Shown here: one piece after another, positions 56,986 through 64,000 of the stretch
How positions within the stretch are numbered: the stretch's first letter is position 1
Layout: every line of letters begins with the position of its first letter
Origin: Candidatus Tectimicrobiota bacterium
Lineage (GTDB): Bacteria > Tectomicrobia > Entotheonellia > Entotheonellales > Entotheonellaceae
Assembly (NCBI GenBank): GCA_026005175.1
Contig: BPKO01000003.1
Coordinates: forward strand, 248,001 to 312,000
Length of the DNA stretch: 64,000 nt
Direction of reading: 5' to 3'
Made by a program: the position numbers and the translations under genes
The notes under the pieces: model-generated
What the model was told of the DNA's origin: nothing
What the model saw: the letters and a program-made list of their open reading frames with translations, nothing else
Databases searched by the model: none

Positions 56986-58250
56986 TTCCTTGTCCTCGTG
57001 TCTGCTTCGTCCATCAGCTCCTTGACCGCGGGGTGGACGTCCCACCAGCTCTCGCCGTCGTACTCCAGCACGCTCAGGTTGTGCAGGAGTTTGTCCGCCG
57101 CTTCAGGCGGCAGCTCGTCCAGCCGACGAGTCTCCCGGAGCCGCCACAGGTGCCGGTAGTCCTCCGCCTTCAGGATGCGGCGGAAAGAGTTCCGGACCTC
57201 CCTGCGGGCTTCGGCCACATCGTCCAAGGTGACCCGCCCCTCCTTGTGGCTCTGGGCCGAGGCCACGGCCAGCCTCGCCAGGCGCAGGAGTTCCCGGATC
57301 AGGCCTCCTGAGGCCTCGATCAGGGCCTCCAGGGCTTCGGGGGCAATAAGCGCTTCGGACACCCGGCGAAGAAGGACTTGTCTGAGCATCTCCCTTCCTG
57401 GAGGGTAAGGCGTGCCGCGGCGCTCCTGCACTTTTACGTTGGGCAGGAGATAGTTGCGGTGAAACTGCTGGCGCACTTGCTGGAAGTCGGGGCTGTAGAA
57501 AAGCGGGTACGGAATGGTATAGATGATGCGACAGGCGGGGGCAACGAGGGCATTGGCCCCGTAGAGGAAGAGGTCGACGGCCCGCCGCAAGTCGTACACC
57601 TTGTCCAGGCCATCCACCACCACCAGAATGCGCCTGCCAAAGCGCTGGCGCAGGTCGGTCAGGAGGCCGTTGAGGCGGTCTAGAAGGTCGGCGAGGCCGG
57701 CCTCGGTTTTGGCCCGCACCGTTTGGCGGAACGGCTCCTCCTGGGATAGCCGAGCACCGATGCGGAGCACGCCCATGGTGACCTCCCCGCTCACCTCGCT
57801 GCGGAGCCTTTGCGACTCGTCCTGCTCCAGGAAGCGCTCTTCGTACCAGAAGCGAAGGGCCTGCGCCTTCTCGTCGTCGGCGGGGATATCTCGATTGCGC
57901 GCCTCCCGGTATCCCTCCAACCCCAGCAGGACCAGAAGGTCGGCGTAGTGCACGTCCCCCAAGTTGAGCATCTTCTCGGCGTTGAAAAAGATGGTAATGT
58001 GAGAGTCTTGGAGGGCTTCTGAGAGGCGGTGGAGTTCTGTGCTCTCGCCCGCTCCCTGCTGCCCCGAAAAGAGGGTCTTGTCGTCCTCTGAGTCATCCAG
58101 AAGGAGTTCGTCCAGAAGGCGGTCCACCCGGCTGTCGGGCGGCCGTTCCACGTAGAAAGCCTTCAGCCACTCCCCCTCCAGCGGGCGAAGCGGGTCAAGG
58201 TAGCGGTACGCCGCCTTCAGAGTCTGCGCCGGCTGAAGTTCCTCAGGCAT
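56982..58250 (-). CDS. P-loop ATPase-like protein with Lys replaced in Walker A
   Basis: The 422-residue protein resembles STAND/AAA-type regulatory ATPases. The P-loop region near residue 63 reads LFSGQQGAGESTELHRL; related proteins have G-K-S-T, so Glu (GAG for AAG) replaces the catalytic Lys. Walker B is RRILVVVDGLDKV near residue 195. A C-terminal part (SGGLIRELLRLARLAVASAQ, LLHNLSVLEYDGESWWDVHP) looks like a lid and a winged helix. The ATG at 58250 has an AGGAGG site. It is coupled to the TPR gene, and the pair may form a sensor or conflict system. Nucleotide hydrolysis is doubtful. Confidence 0.72.
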   Translation of the reverse strand: MPEELQPAQTLKAAYRYLDPLRPLEGEWLKAFYVERPPDSRVDRLLDELLLDDSEDDKTLFSGQQGAGESTELHRLSEALQDSHITIFFNAEKMLNLGDVHYADLLVLLGLEGYREARNRDIPADDEKAQALRFWYEERFLEQDESQRLRSEVSGEVTMGVLRIGARLSQEEPFRQTVRAKTEAGLADLLDRLNGLLTDLRQRFGRRILVVVDGLDKVYDLRRAVDLFLYGANALVAPACRIIYTIPYPLFYSPDFQQVRQQFHRNYLLPNVKVQERRGTPYPPGREMLRQVLLRRVSEALIAPEALEALIEASGGLIRELLRLARLAVASAQSHKEGRVTLDDVAEARREVRNSFRRILKAEDYRHLWRLRETRRLDELPPEAADKLLHNLSVLEYDGESWWDVHPAVKELMDEADTRTRK

Positions 58251-58401
58251 AGGGGTCCTCCTGACTTTATTCTCCCACGTCCTCGGGGCCGCTGTCCATC
58301 GCTGTGGCTCCCCGTTTCTCGGCCCAGGGTCGGCCAAGGGGAGCGGCCGGCGCCGGGGCAAAGGCGGCTGGGCCCTCCGCCTCCTGGGAATTAATAATCC
58401 C

Positions 58402-58430
58402 TTGACAGGCATGCCAGAGGCACCCATAAT
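58402..58430 (+). promoter_or_regulatory. Predicted promoter of gltB
   Basis: TTGACA at 58402-58407 and CATAAT at 58425-58430 with a 17-base spacer. Transcription would begin near 58437 and reach the ATG at 58554 after a leader of about 115 bases. The rest of the 303-base gap (58251-58553) shows no gene. Confidence 0.6.
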
Positions 58431-58553
58431 AAGCCAACCCTTTGTCTCGTCTGAGTGGGGCACGTCGTCAATCCAGACGGGAGGTTCCTCGACAGCCAGC
58501 CAGGGGTGTGTGGACACAGCAGGCAACGTGTGACGAAGAGGAAACGGCAGGCC

Positions 58554-61500
58554 ATGAGGCTCCTCTACTCCCCGGACCAGGAGCACGATAGCTGCGGCGT
58601 TGGCTTCGTGGCCGACGTCCACGGCGTGCGGCAGCACCGGATTCTCACCACGGCAGTGACGGCAGTGATCAACCTCACCCATCGCGGGGCGGTTTCTGCC
58701 GACGGCAAGTCGGGCGACGGCGCCGGGGTTTTGACGCAGATCCCGTACCGGCTCCTGCGCCGTGTGCTGGCGCAGCGCGGCATCACCCTGAGCCGCGACG
58801 ACGACCTGGGCGTGGGCATGATTTTCTTGCCGCGCAAGCCGGAAACCACCCGCCGCCTGTGCCAGAAAATCATCGAAGGCACCCTGGTGCGCCACGGCAT
58901 TCGCCTCCTGGGCTGGCGTGAAGTTCCCGTCGATCCCCGTGCCCTGGGCGAACGCGCCCGCCAGACGCTGCCCGACATCCAGCAAGTGCTCATGGCCCGC
59001 CCCCTGGGACTCGACGACGACGCCTACGAGCGCACCCTTTACCTGGCGCGCAAGGAAATCGAGGCCCAGATCGCCGGCGAACGCATCCACGACTGCTACA
59101 TTCCCTCTTTCTCGCACCGCACCGTGGTCTACAAGGGCATGTTCGTTGCCCCGCAGCTGCCCCGCTTTTACCTTGACCTGCAGGACTCGGACTACGAGAC
59201 GGCCCTGGCCGTCTTTCACCAGCGCTACTCCACCAACACCTTCCCCAACTGGTTTCTGGCGCAGCCTTTCCGCATGCTGGGCCACAACGGCGAGATCAAC
59301 ACCCTGCAGGCCAACCGCAACTGGATGTACGCCCGCGAGCCCGAGCTTTACTCCTCGCTATGGCGCCAGAACGTCGAGCTGCTGCGGCCGGTAATCCAGC
59401 CCGGGGGCTCAGACTCCATGAGCCTCGACAACGTGCTCGAGCTGCTGGTGATGTCGGGCCGCGACATTCGTCATGCCCTGATGATGCTCATCCCCGAGGC
59501 GTGGGAGCAGATGCCGGGCATGGACCAGCGACTGCGGGCGTTTTACGAGTTCCATGCCTGCCTTACCGAGCCCTGGGACGGCCCGGCGGCCATCGCCTTT
59601 TCGGATGGCCGCATCGTGGGCGCCGTGCTCGACCGCAATGGCTTCCGGCCGGCCCGCTACTGCATGACCGACGACGGGCTGGTGATCATGGCCTCGGAAG
59701 CCGGGGTCATCGAGGTCGACCCCGCCCGCGTGGTGCGTAAGGGACGCCTCGGGCCGGGGCAGATGATTGCCGTGGACACGGTGGCGCAGCGCTTCTTCAC
59801 CAATGCCGAGATCAAGCAGTACTTCGCCCAGCGCCAAGACTACGAGCAGTGGCTGCAGGAGCGGCTGGTGCGCCTGAGCAGCACGCCGGTGGCGACCGGC
59901 AACGGCCACTTTGCCGATGGCAAGCCGGAAGCCCTCCTTTCCCTGCAGGTGGCCTTTGGCTTTACCGAGGAAGAAGCAAAGTACGTGCTGCGCCCCATGT
60001 TCAGCGAGAAAAAAGAGCCTACGTGGTCGATGGGCGACGACACCCCGCCAGCGGTGCTCTCGACGCGGCCGCGGCTGCTCTTCAACTACTTCAAGCAGAA
60101 GTTCGCCCAGGTGACCAACCCGCCCATCGACCCGCTGCGCGAAAAGCTGGTGATGTCTCTTTACACTTACCTGGGGCCGCGGCGCAGTTTTCTTGAAGAG
60201 TCGCCGGGCCACGCCCGCCTCATCCGCCTGGCAAGCCCGGTGCTGCTCGAGCACGACATGGCCACCTTGCGCCAGCTGCCCGATTTTCCCGCCGCCACGC
60301 TGTCAACGTGCTTCCCCGTGGCGGAAGGCGCCGCGGGCCTGGAAGCGGCCCTTGACCGCCTCTGCGAGGAGGCCAGCGACGCCATCGATGCCGGCAAGGC
60401 GCTGCTCATCCTCAGCGACCGCGGCGTCGACGCGGCGCACGCCGCGGTGCCCATGCTGCTGGCGGTGGGCGCTGTCCACCACCACCTCATCCGCCAGGGC
60501 AAGCGCATGAAGGCCAGCCTGCTGGCCGAAACCGGAGAGGCCTGGGAAGTGCACCACCTGGCCTGCCTCATCGGCTACGGTGCCAGCGCCGTGCACCCCT
60601 ACCTGGCGCTGGCCACGGTGCGCCAGCTGGCGCAGGCGGAAGAGGAAGGGCTCGATCCCGAGCAGGCGGTGCTCAACTACAAGATCTCGCTCGACTACGG
60701 CCTGCGCAAGGTGATGTCGAAAATGGGCATCTCTACCGTTTCGAGCTACCACGGTGCCCAGATCTTCGAAGCGGTAGGCCTCTCCGAGGCCCTCGTAGAG
60801 CGCTGCTTTGCCGGCACCGCCTCGCGCCTGGGCGGCATTGGCCTGGCCGAGCTGGCGGCCGACGTCCTGGCGCGCCACCGCGAAGGCTTTGGTGCCCCAC
60901 CCGCCCGCCTCCCCGACACCGGCTTTTACCGCTACCGCAAAGGCGGCGAGGCGCACGCCTTTAACCCCAACGTGGTGAAGGCCCTGCACAAGGCGGTCAA
61001 AAGCGGCACTTACGAAGACTACCGCGCCTACGCGCAGCTGGTGAACGGCCGCGAGCCGCTGGCCCTGCGCGACTTGCTGCGCTTTCGCTCCGACCGCTCC
61101 CCTATTCCCGTAGAAGAAGTGGAGCCGATTGAAAGCATCGTGCGGCGCTTCTGCACCCAGGCCATGTCACTGGGAGCGCTGAGCCCGGAAGCGCACAGTA
61201 CCATCGCGCGCGCCATGAACCGCCTGGGAGCCAAGTCCAACACCGGCGAGGGCGGCGAGGACCCCGAGTGGTGGCATCCTTTCCCCAACGGCGACTCGGC
61301 GGCCTCAAAAATCAAGCAAGTGGCCTCGGGGCGCTTCGGGGTGACGCCGGAGTACCTGGTGCGCGCCGAGGAGCTGGAAATCAAAATGGCGCAGGGCTCA
61401 AAGCCCGGCGAGGGCGGACAGATCCCGGGACACAAGGTGGCGGCGCACATCGCCCGCATCCGCCGCGCCGTAGAAGGCATCCCCCTCATCTCGCCGGCGC

Positions 61501-63050
61501 CGCACCACGACATTTACTCGATCGAAGACCTGGCGCAGCTCATCTACGACTTGAAAATGGTCAACCCGCACGCCCGGGTGTGCGTCAAGCTGGTGGCCGA
61601 GGAAGGGGTGGGCACCATCGCTGCCGGAGTGGCCAAGGGCTACGCCGACGTCATCCTTATCTCCGGGTACGACGGCGGCACCGGCGCCTCGCCGCTGTCG
61701 TCGATCAAAAACGCCGGCTCTCCCTGGGAGCTGGGGCTGTCGGAGACGCAGCAGGTGCTGGTGCTCAACAACCTGCGCAGCCGCGTGCGGCTGCGTGTCG
61801 ACGGCGGCATGAAGACCGGGCGCGACGTGGTCATCGCCGCCTGCCTGGGAGCCGAAGAGTACGGCTTTGGCACCGCCGCCATGGTGGCGGTGGGCTGCGT
61901 TATGGCCCGCCAGTGCCACCTCAACACCTGCCCGGTGGGGGTGGCCACGCAGCGGCCCGACCTGCGGGCGCGCTTTCCGGGGTCGCCGGAGATGGCGGTG
62001 CGCTTCTTTACCCACGTCGCCCAGGAAGTACGGGAAATCCTGGCTTCCCTGGGCTACCGCAGCCTTGAGGAAATTATCGGCCGCACCGACTTGCTCGAGC
62101 CGGCCCCGCCCACGGCGCACACCAAGGCCTGGCAGCTCGACCTGCGGCCCATCCTGGCCCAGGCCGACCTCACCGGTACCCTGCCCCACCGCTGCCTCCA
62201 GGCACGCAACGACCGCCCCGACGAGCCGCTGGACAACCGCCTCATCGCCGAAGCGGCGCCGGCCATTGAGGAACAAAAGCCGGTGCGCCTCTTTTATCCC
62301 ATCCGCAACGTGCACCGCACGGTAGGAGCCCGCCTGGCCGGGGCCATCGCCCGCCGCTGGGGCGACCAGGGACTGCCCGAGGGCACCATCGAGCTGCACT
62401 TCGTGGGCAGCGCCGGGCAGAGTTTTGGCGCCTTCACGGTGAGAGGCATGCGCCTCATCCTGGTAGGGGAAGCCAACGATTACGTCGGCAAGGGCATGGG
62501 GGGCGGCGAGATCATCGTCAAGCCACCGCCGGAAGCACGCTTTGCCTCCCACGAGAACGTCATCATGGGCAACACGGTGCTTTACGGCGCCACGGGCGGC
62601 ACGCTGTTTGCCGCCGGCCGCGCCGGCGAGCGCTTTGCGGTGCGCAACTCGGGCGCCCTGGCGGTGGTGGAAGGCATCGGCGACCACGGCTGCGAGTACA
62701 TGACCGCCGGCTGCGTGGTCGTCCTCGGCGAAACCGGCCGCAACTTCGGCGCCGGCATGTCCAACGGCACGGCCTACGTGCTTGACGAAGCCGGCCTGTT
62801 CCCGGGGCGCATCAACCCGGAAATGATCCGCCTGGCGCGCCTGGAAGAGGCGCAGGACATCGACACCCTTTACAGCCTCATCCTGCGCCACCAGCAGGCC
62901 ACCGGCAGCCGGCGCGCCGCCGACATCCTGGCACGCTGGGAGGAGATGCTGCCGCTGTTCTGGAAGGTCATCCCGCTGCCCGCCGAGGCCATCGCCAAGA
63001 CGGTGGAAGTGGCCAAGCAGGAAGAAGCCGCCACCCCGGCCGGGCGCTAG
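58554..63050 (+). CDS. gltB: Glutamate synthase large subunit
   Basis: GltB makes glutamate from glutamine and 2-oxoglutarate, taking electrons via Fe-S and FMN from GltD or ferredoxin. The 1498-residue protein keeps all parts: a short propeptide with the N-terminal nucleophile Cys14 (DQEHDSCGVGF), the glutaminase domain, the central domain, the FMN domain (GEGGQIPGHKV, SGYDGGTGASPLSSIKNAGS), the 3Fe-4S motif CVMARQCHLNTCPVGVATQ near residue 1115 and the C-terminal GXGXG domain (GDQGLPEGTIELHFVGSAGQ). Processing at Cys14 sets the start at 58554, not the upstream ATG at 58455. No gltD follows, so the small subunit is elsewhere or ferredoxin is used. Confidence 0.96.
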   Translation: MRLLYSPDQEHDSCGVGFVADVHGVRQHRILTTAVTAVINLTHRGAVSADGKSGDGAGVLTQIPYRLLRRVLAQRGITLSRDDDLGVGMIFLPRKPETTRRLCQKIIEGTLVRHGIRLLGWREVPVDPRALGERARQTLPDIQQVLMARPLGLDDDAYERTLYLARKEIEAQIAGERIHDCYIPSFSHRTVVYKGMFVAPQLPRFYLDLQDSDYETALAVFHQRYSTNTFPNWFLAQPFRMLGHNGEINTLQANRNWMYAREPELYSSLWRQNVELLRPVIQPGGSDSMSLDNVLELLVMSGRDIRHALMMLIPEAWEQMPGMDQRLRAFYEFHACLTEPWDGPAAIAFSDGRIVGAVLDRNGFRPARYCMTDDGLVIMASEAGVIEVDPARVVRKGRLGPGQMIAVDTVAQRFFTNAEIKQYFAQRQDYEQWLQERLVRLSSTPVATGNGHFADGKPEALLSLQVAFGFTEEEAKYVLRPMFSEKKEPTWSMGDDTPPAVLSTRPRLLFNYFKQKFAQVTNPPIDPLREKLVMSLYTYLGPRRSFLEESPGHARLIRLASPVLLEHDMATLRQLPDFPAATLSTCFPVAEGAAGLEAALDRLCEEASDAIDAGKALLILSDRGVDAAHAAVPMLLAVGAVHHHLIRQGKRMKASLLAETGEAWEVHHLACLIGYGASAVHPYLALATVRQLAQAEEEGLDPEQAVLNYKISLDYGLRKVMSKMGISTVSSYHGAQIFEAVGLSEALVERCFAGTASRLGGIGLAELAADVLARHREGFGAPPARLPDTGFYRYRKGGEAHAFNPNVVKALHKAVKSGTYEDYRAYAQLVNGREPLALRDLLRFRSDRSPIPVEEVEPIESIVRRFCTQAMSLGALSPEAHSTIARAMNRLGAKSNTGEGGEDPEWWHPFPNGDSAASKIKQVASGRFGVTPEYLVRAEELEIKMAQGSKPGEGGQIPGHKVAAHIARIRRAVEGIPLISPAPHHDIYSIEDLAQLIYDLKMVNPHARVCVKLVAEEGVGTIAAGVAKGYADVILISGYDGGTGASPLSSIKNAGSPWELGLSETQQVLVLNNLRSRVRLRVDGGMKTGRDVVIAACLGAEEYGFGTAAMVAVGCVMARQCHLNTCPVGVATQRPDLRARFPGSPEMAVRFFTHVAQEVREILASLGYRSLEEIIGRTDLLEPAPPTAHTKAWQLDLRPILAQADLTGTLPHRCLQARNDRPDEPLDNRLIAEAAPAIEEQKPVRLFYPIRNVHRTVGARLAGAIARRWGDQGLPEGTIELHFVGSAGQSFGAFTVRGMRLILVGEANDYVGKGMGGGEIIVKPPPEARFASHENVIMGNTVLYGATGGTLFAAGRAGERFAVRNSGALAVVEGIGDHGCEYMTAGCVVVLGETGRNFGAGMSNGTAYVLDEAGLFPGRINPEMIRLARLEEAQDIDTLYSLILRHQQATGSRRAADILARWEEMLPLFWKVIPLPAEAIAKTVEVAKQEEAATPAGR

Positions 63051-63090
63051 CTGCCGCTCGCCCTCCCTGGCCTTACCCAGGGTAGCGGGG

Positions 63091-63096
63091 TATACT
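63091..63096 (+). promoter_or_regulatory. -10 promoter element upstream of the ketosynthase gene
   Basis: TATACT at 63091-63096 is a strong -10, but no -35 match is visible at 17 bases. It lies 41 bases after the gltB stop and about 60 bases before the ATG at 63157. Confidence 0.35.
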
Positions 63097-63156
63097 TACG
63101 TGACTTTGACCCCGGGCAGCCGCCTGGGACTCTAAAGCAAAGGAGAGAGGCGCTCG

Positions 63157-64000
63157 ATGCGGAAGGCGAAGATCCTGGCTACCGGCATGTACGTGCCCGA
63201 CTTCGTGGTCACCAACGACCTCCTGGCGCAGGTGATGGATACCAGCGACGAGTGGATCACGCAGCGCACCGGCATCAAAGAACGCCGCGTGGTCTATGAC
63301 ACTTACCGCATGCTGCAGCGGCTGGCCCAGGCGCCGGACAAGGACGCCTTCCTCAAGGAACTGTACGAGCGCGGCCTCGACGGTCACATCGATGCCACCA
63401 TGACCACCTCCGACTTGGCCCTGGCCGCCACGGAGATGGCCCTCAAGCAGGCCAACCTCACCGCCGCCGATCTCGACCTCATCATCCAGACCAGCGTGGT
63501 GCCGGATTACGCCTACCCGGGGGTGGCCTGTGTGCTGGCTGACAAGCTGGGGCTGACCTCGACGCCGACGTTCAGCATGAACCAGGGCTGTGCCGGGTTC
63601 ATTTTCGCCCTCTCCCTTGCTGACCAGTACATCAAGACAGGGACGTACAACACGGTGCTGGTGGTGGGCGCCGAGCTGCTGTCGTCGTTTTTCGAGTACA
63701 GTAACCGCGGCCGTGATATGTCGGTGCTCTTTGCCGACGGCGCCGGCGCCGCCATCTTGGTGCCGGCTGAAGAAGGCGAGCCCAGCGGGCTGATCTCCCA
63801 CCACCTGCACACCGACGGCACCCTGCTGACCAAACTCTACGGCGAGGTCTTTGGCACCACCACCTTCCCGCCGGTGGTGAAGAAAAAAATCGACGACGAC
63901 CGCGTGCGGCCGCGCATGGACGGCCGCGCCGTCTTCGTCTACGCGGTGCGCCGCTTCCGCGAGGTGATCCTGGAGTGCCTGGAGGCCAACCGCCTGCGCC
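63157..64000 (+). CDS. 3-oxoacyl-ACP synthase III (FabH)-like, 3' end outside the window
   Basis: About 281 codons are inside the window and the frame is open to its edge. FabH-type enzymes start fatty acid synthesis by condensing an acyl-CoA with malonyl-ACP. Here DEWITQRTGIKERRV is followed by MTTSDLALAATEMALKQANL, LIIQTSVVPDYAYPG and the active-site Cys in MNQGCAGFIFALSLADQYI. LFADGAGAAILV also fits. Between ERRVVYD and TTSDLA lie roughly 30 more residues than in FabH, rich in charge, which suggests a variant or a FabH-like enzyme of another pathway. The His and Asn of the active site lie beyond the edge. An AGGAGAG site precedes the ATG. Confidence 0.85.
   Translation, partial: MRKAKILATGMYVPDFVVTNDLLAQVMDTSDEWITQRTGIKERRVVYDTYRMLQRLAQAPDKDAFLKELYERGLDGHIDATMTTSDLALAATEMALKQANLTAADLDLIIQTSVVPDYAYPGVACVLADKLGLTSTPTFSMNQGCAGFIFALSLADQYIKTGTYNTVLVVGAELLSSFFEYSNRGRDMSVLFADGAGAAILVPAEEGEPSGLISHHLHTDGTLLTKLYGEVFGTTTFPPVVKKKIDDDRVRPRMDGRAVFVYAVRRFREVILECLEANRLR

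Noticed and set aside
58251-59285. N-terminal extension of the ATPase frame on the minus strand
   Set aside because: The frame is open up to 59285 but runs antisense to gltB; the ATG at 58250 has an AGGAGG site and starts the recognisable protein.
1-64000. tRNA, rRNA, known riboswitches
   Set aside because: I looked for T-loop patterns, rRNA stretches and common riboswitch cores and saw none that I could support by eye; a covariance-model scan would be decisive.

Overview
The window is GC-rich bacterial DNA, densely coding on both strands, with about 70 protein genes and no rRNA, tRNA, CRISPR array or complete mobile element that I could see. An outer-membrane barrel protein with a terminal Phe, several lipoboxes, MltA, a DppBC-type importer and multihaem cytochromes point to a Gram-negative (diderm) organism that respires. 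Gene content (complex I in two separated blocks, an EtfAB:quinone oxidoreductase-like protein, LLM flavoenzymes, a GAF-PilB ATPase) resembles uncultured GC-rich proteobacteria-like lineages such as NC10, Rokubacteria, Tectomicrobia or Binatota. That placement is an impression and was not tested.

Layout. 1-2.5 kb (minus): nuoB-nuoC-nuoI and the start of a next gene; nuoB carries a large repeat-bearing C-terminal extension. 2.8-6.3 kb (plus): a divergent folD paralogue, xseA, xseB and a polyprenyl synthase. 6.3-8.4 kb (minus): folD and icd, a small NADPH/one-carbon unit. 8.7-11.3 kb: nadK-recN. 11.3-12.7 kb (minus): a SnoaL-like protein and a CysQ-type phosphatase. 12.8-13.3 kb: a free-standing archaeal-type threonyl-tRNA editing domain. 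13.3-19.3 kb: acyl-CoA ligase, a peptide-type ABC importer, and a MaoC hydratase. 19.4-27.8 kb: GAF-PilB ATPase, MltA, a pseudo-hydrolase, an LLM oxidoreductase, a cupin dioxygenase-like protein, a DAG-kinase-family protein and small secreted proteins. 27.8-37.7 kb: an envelope redox island with a four-gene operon (HEAT lipoprotein, two multihaem cytochromes c, a cytochrome b) divergent from a ligand-binding protein plus a beta-propeller/dihaem cytochrome, followed by a secreted protein and a barrel protein. 38.1-44.4 kb: erpA, then nuoA-nuoH-nuoG-nuoI and the EtfAB:quinone oxidoreductase-like protein. 44.4-48.3 kb: iscS-thiD-nadD-ychF. 48.4-49.0 kb (minus): a DUF4926/DUF6883 pair. 49.2-53.6 kb: glycosyltransferase 9, FmdB zinc ribbon, desaturase, SMP-30-like propeller, bifunctional nuclease. 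53.6-58.3 kb (minus): proA, an M48 lipoprotein protease, and a TPR protein with an ATPase whose Walker A lysine is replaced. 58.5-64 kb: gltB and a truncated FabH-like ketosynthase.

Four conserved genes (nuoB, the folD paralogue, recN, the LLM oxidoreductase) are each broken by exactly one surplus base; removing one base restores a full-length protein in every case. This looks more like a sequence-error signature than decay, so they are annotated as whole genes with the shift marked. Good vegetative-type promoters, mostly with 17-base spacers, can be read before many transcription units and help define them.

The most unusual items are the nuoB tandem-repeat tail, the stand-alone archaeal-type tRNA editing domain, the cytochrome operon and its divergent partner unit, the palindrome at the erpA promoter, and the TPR/ATPase pair with a K-to-E Walker A motif.
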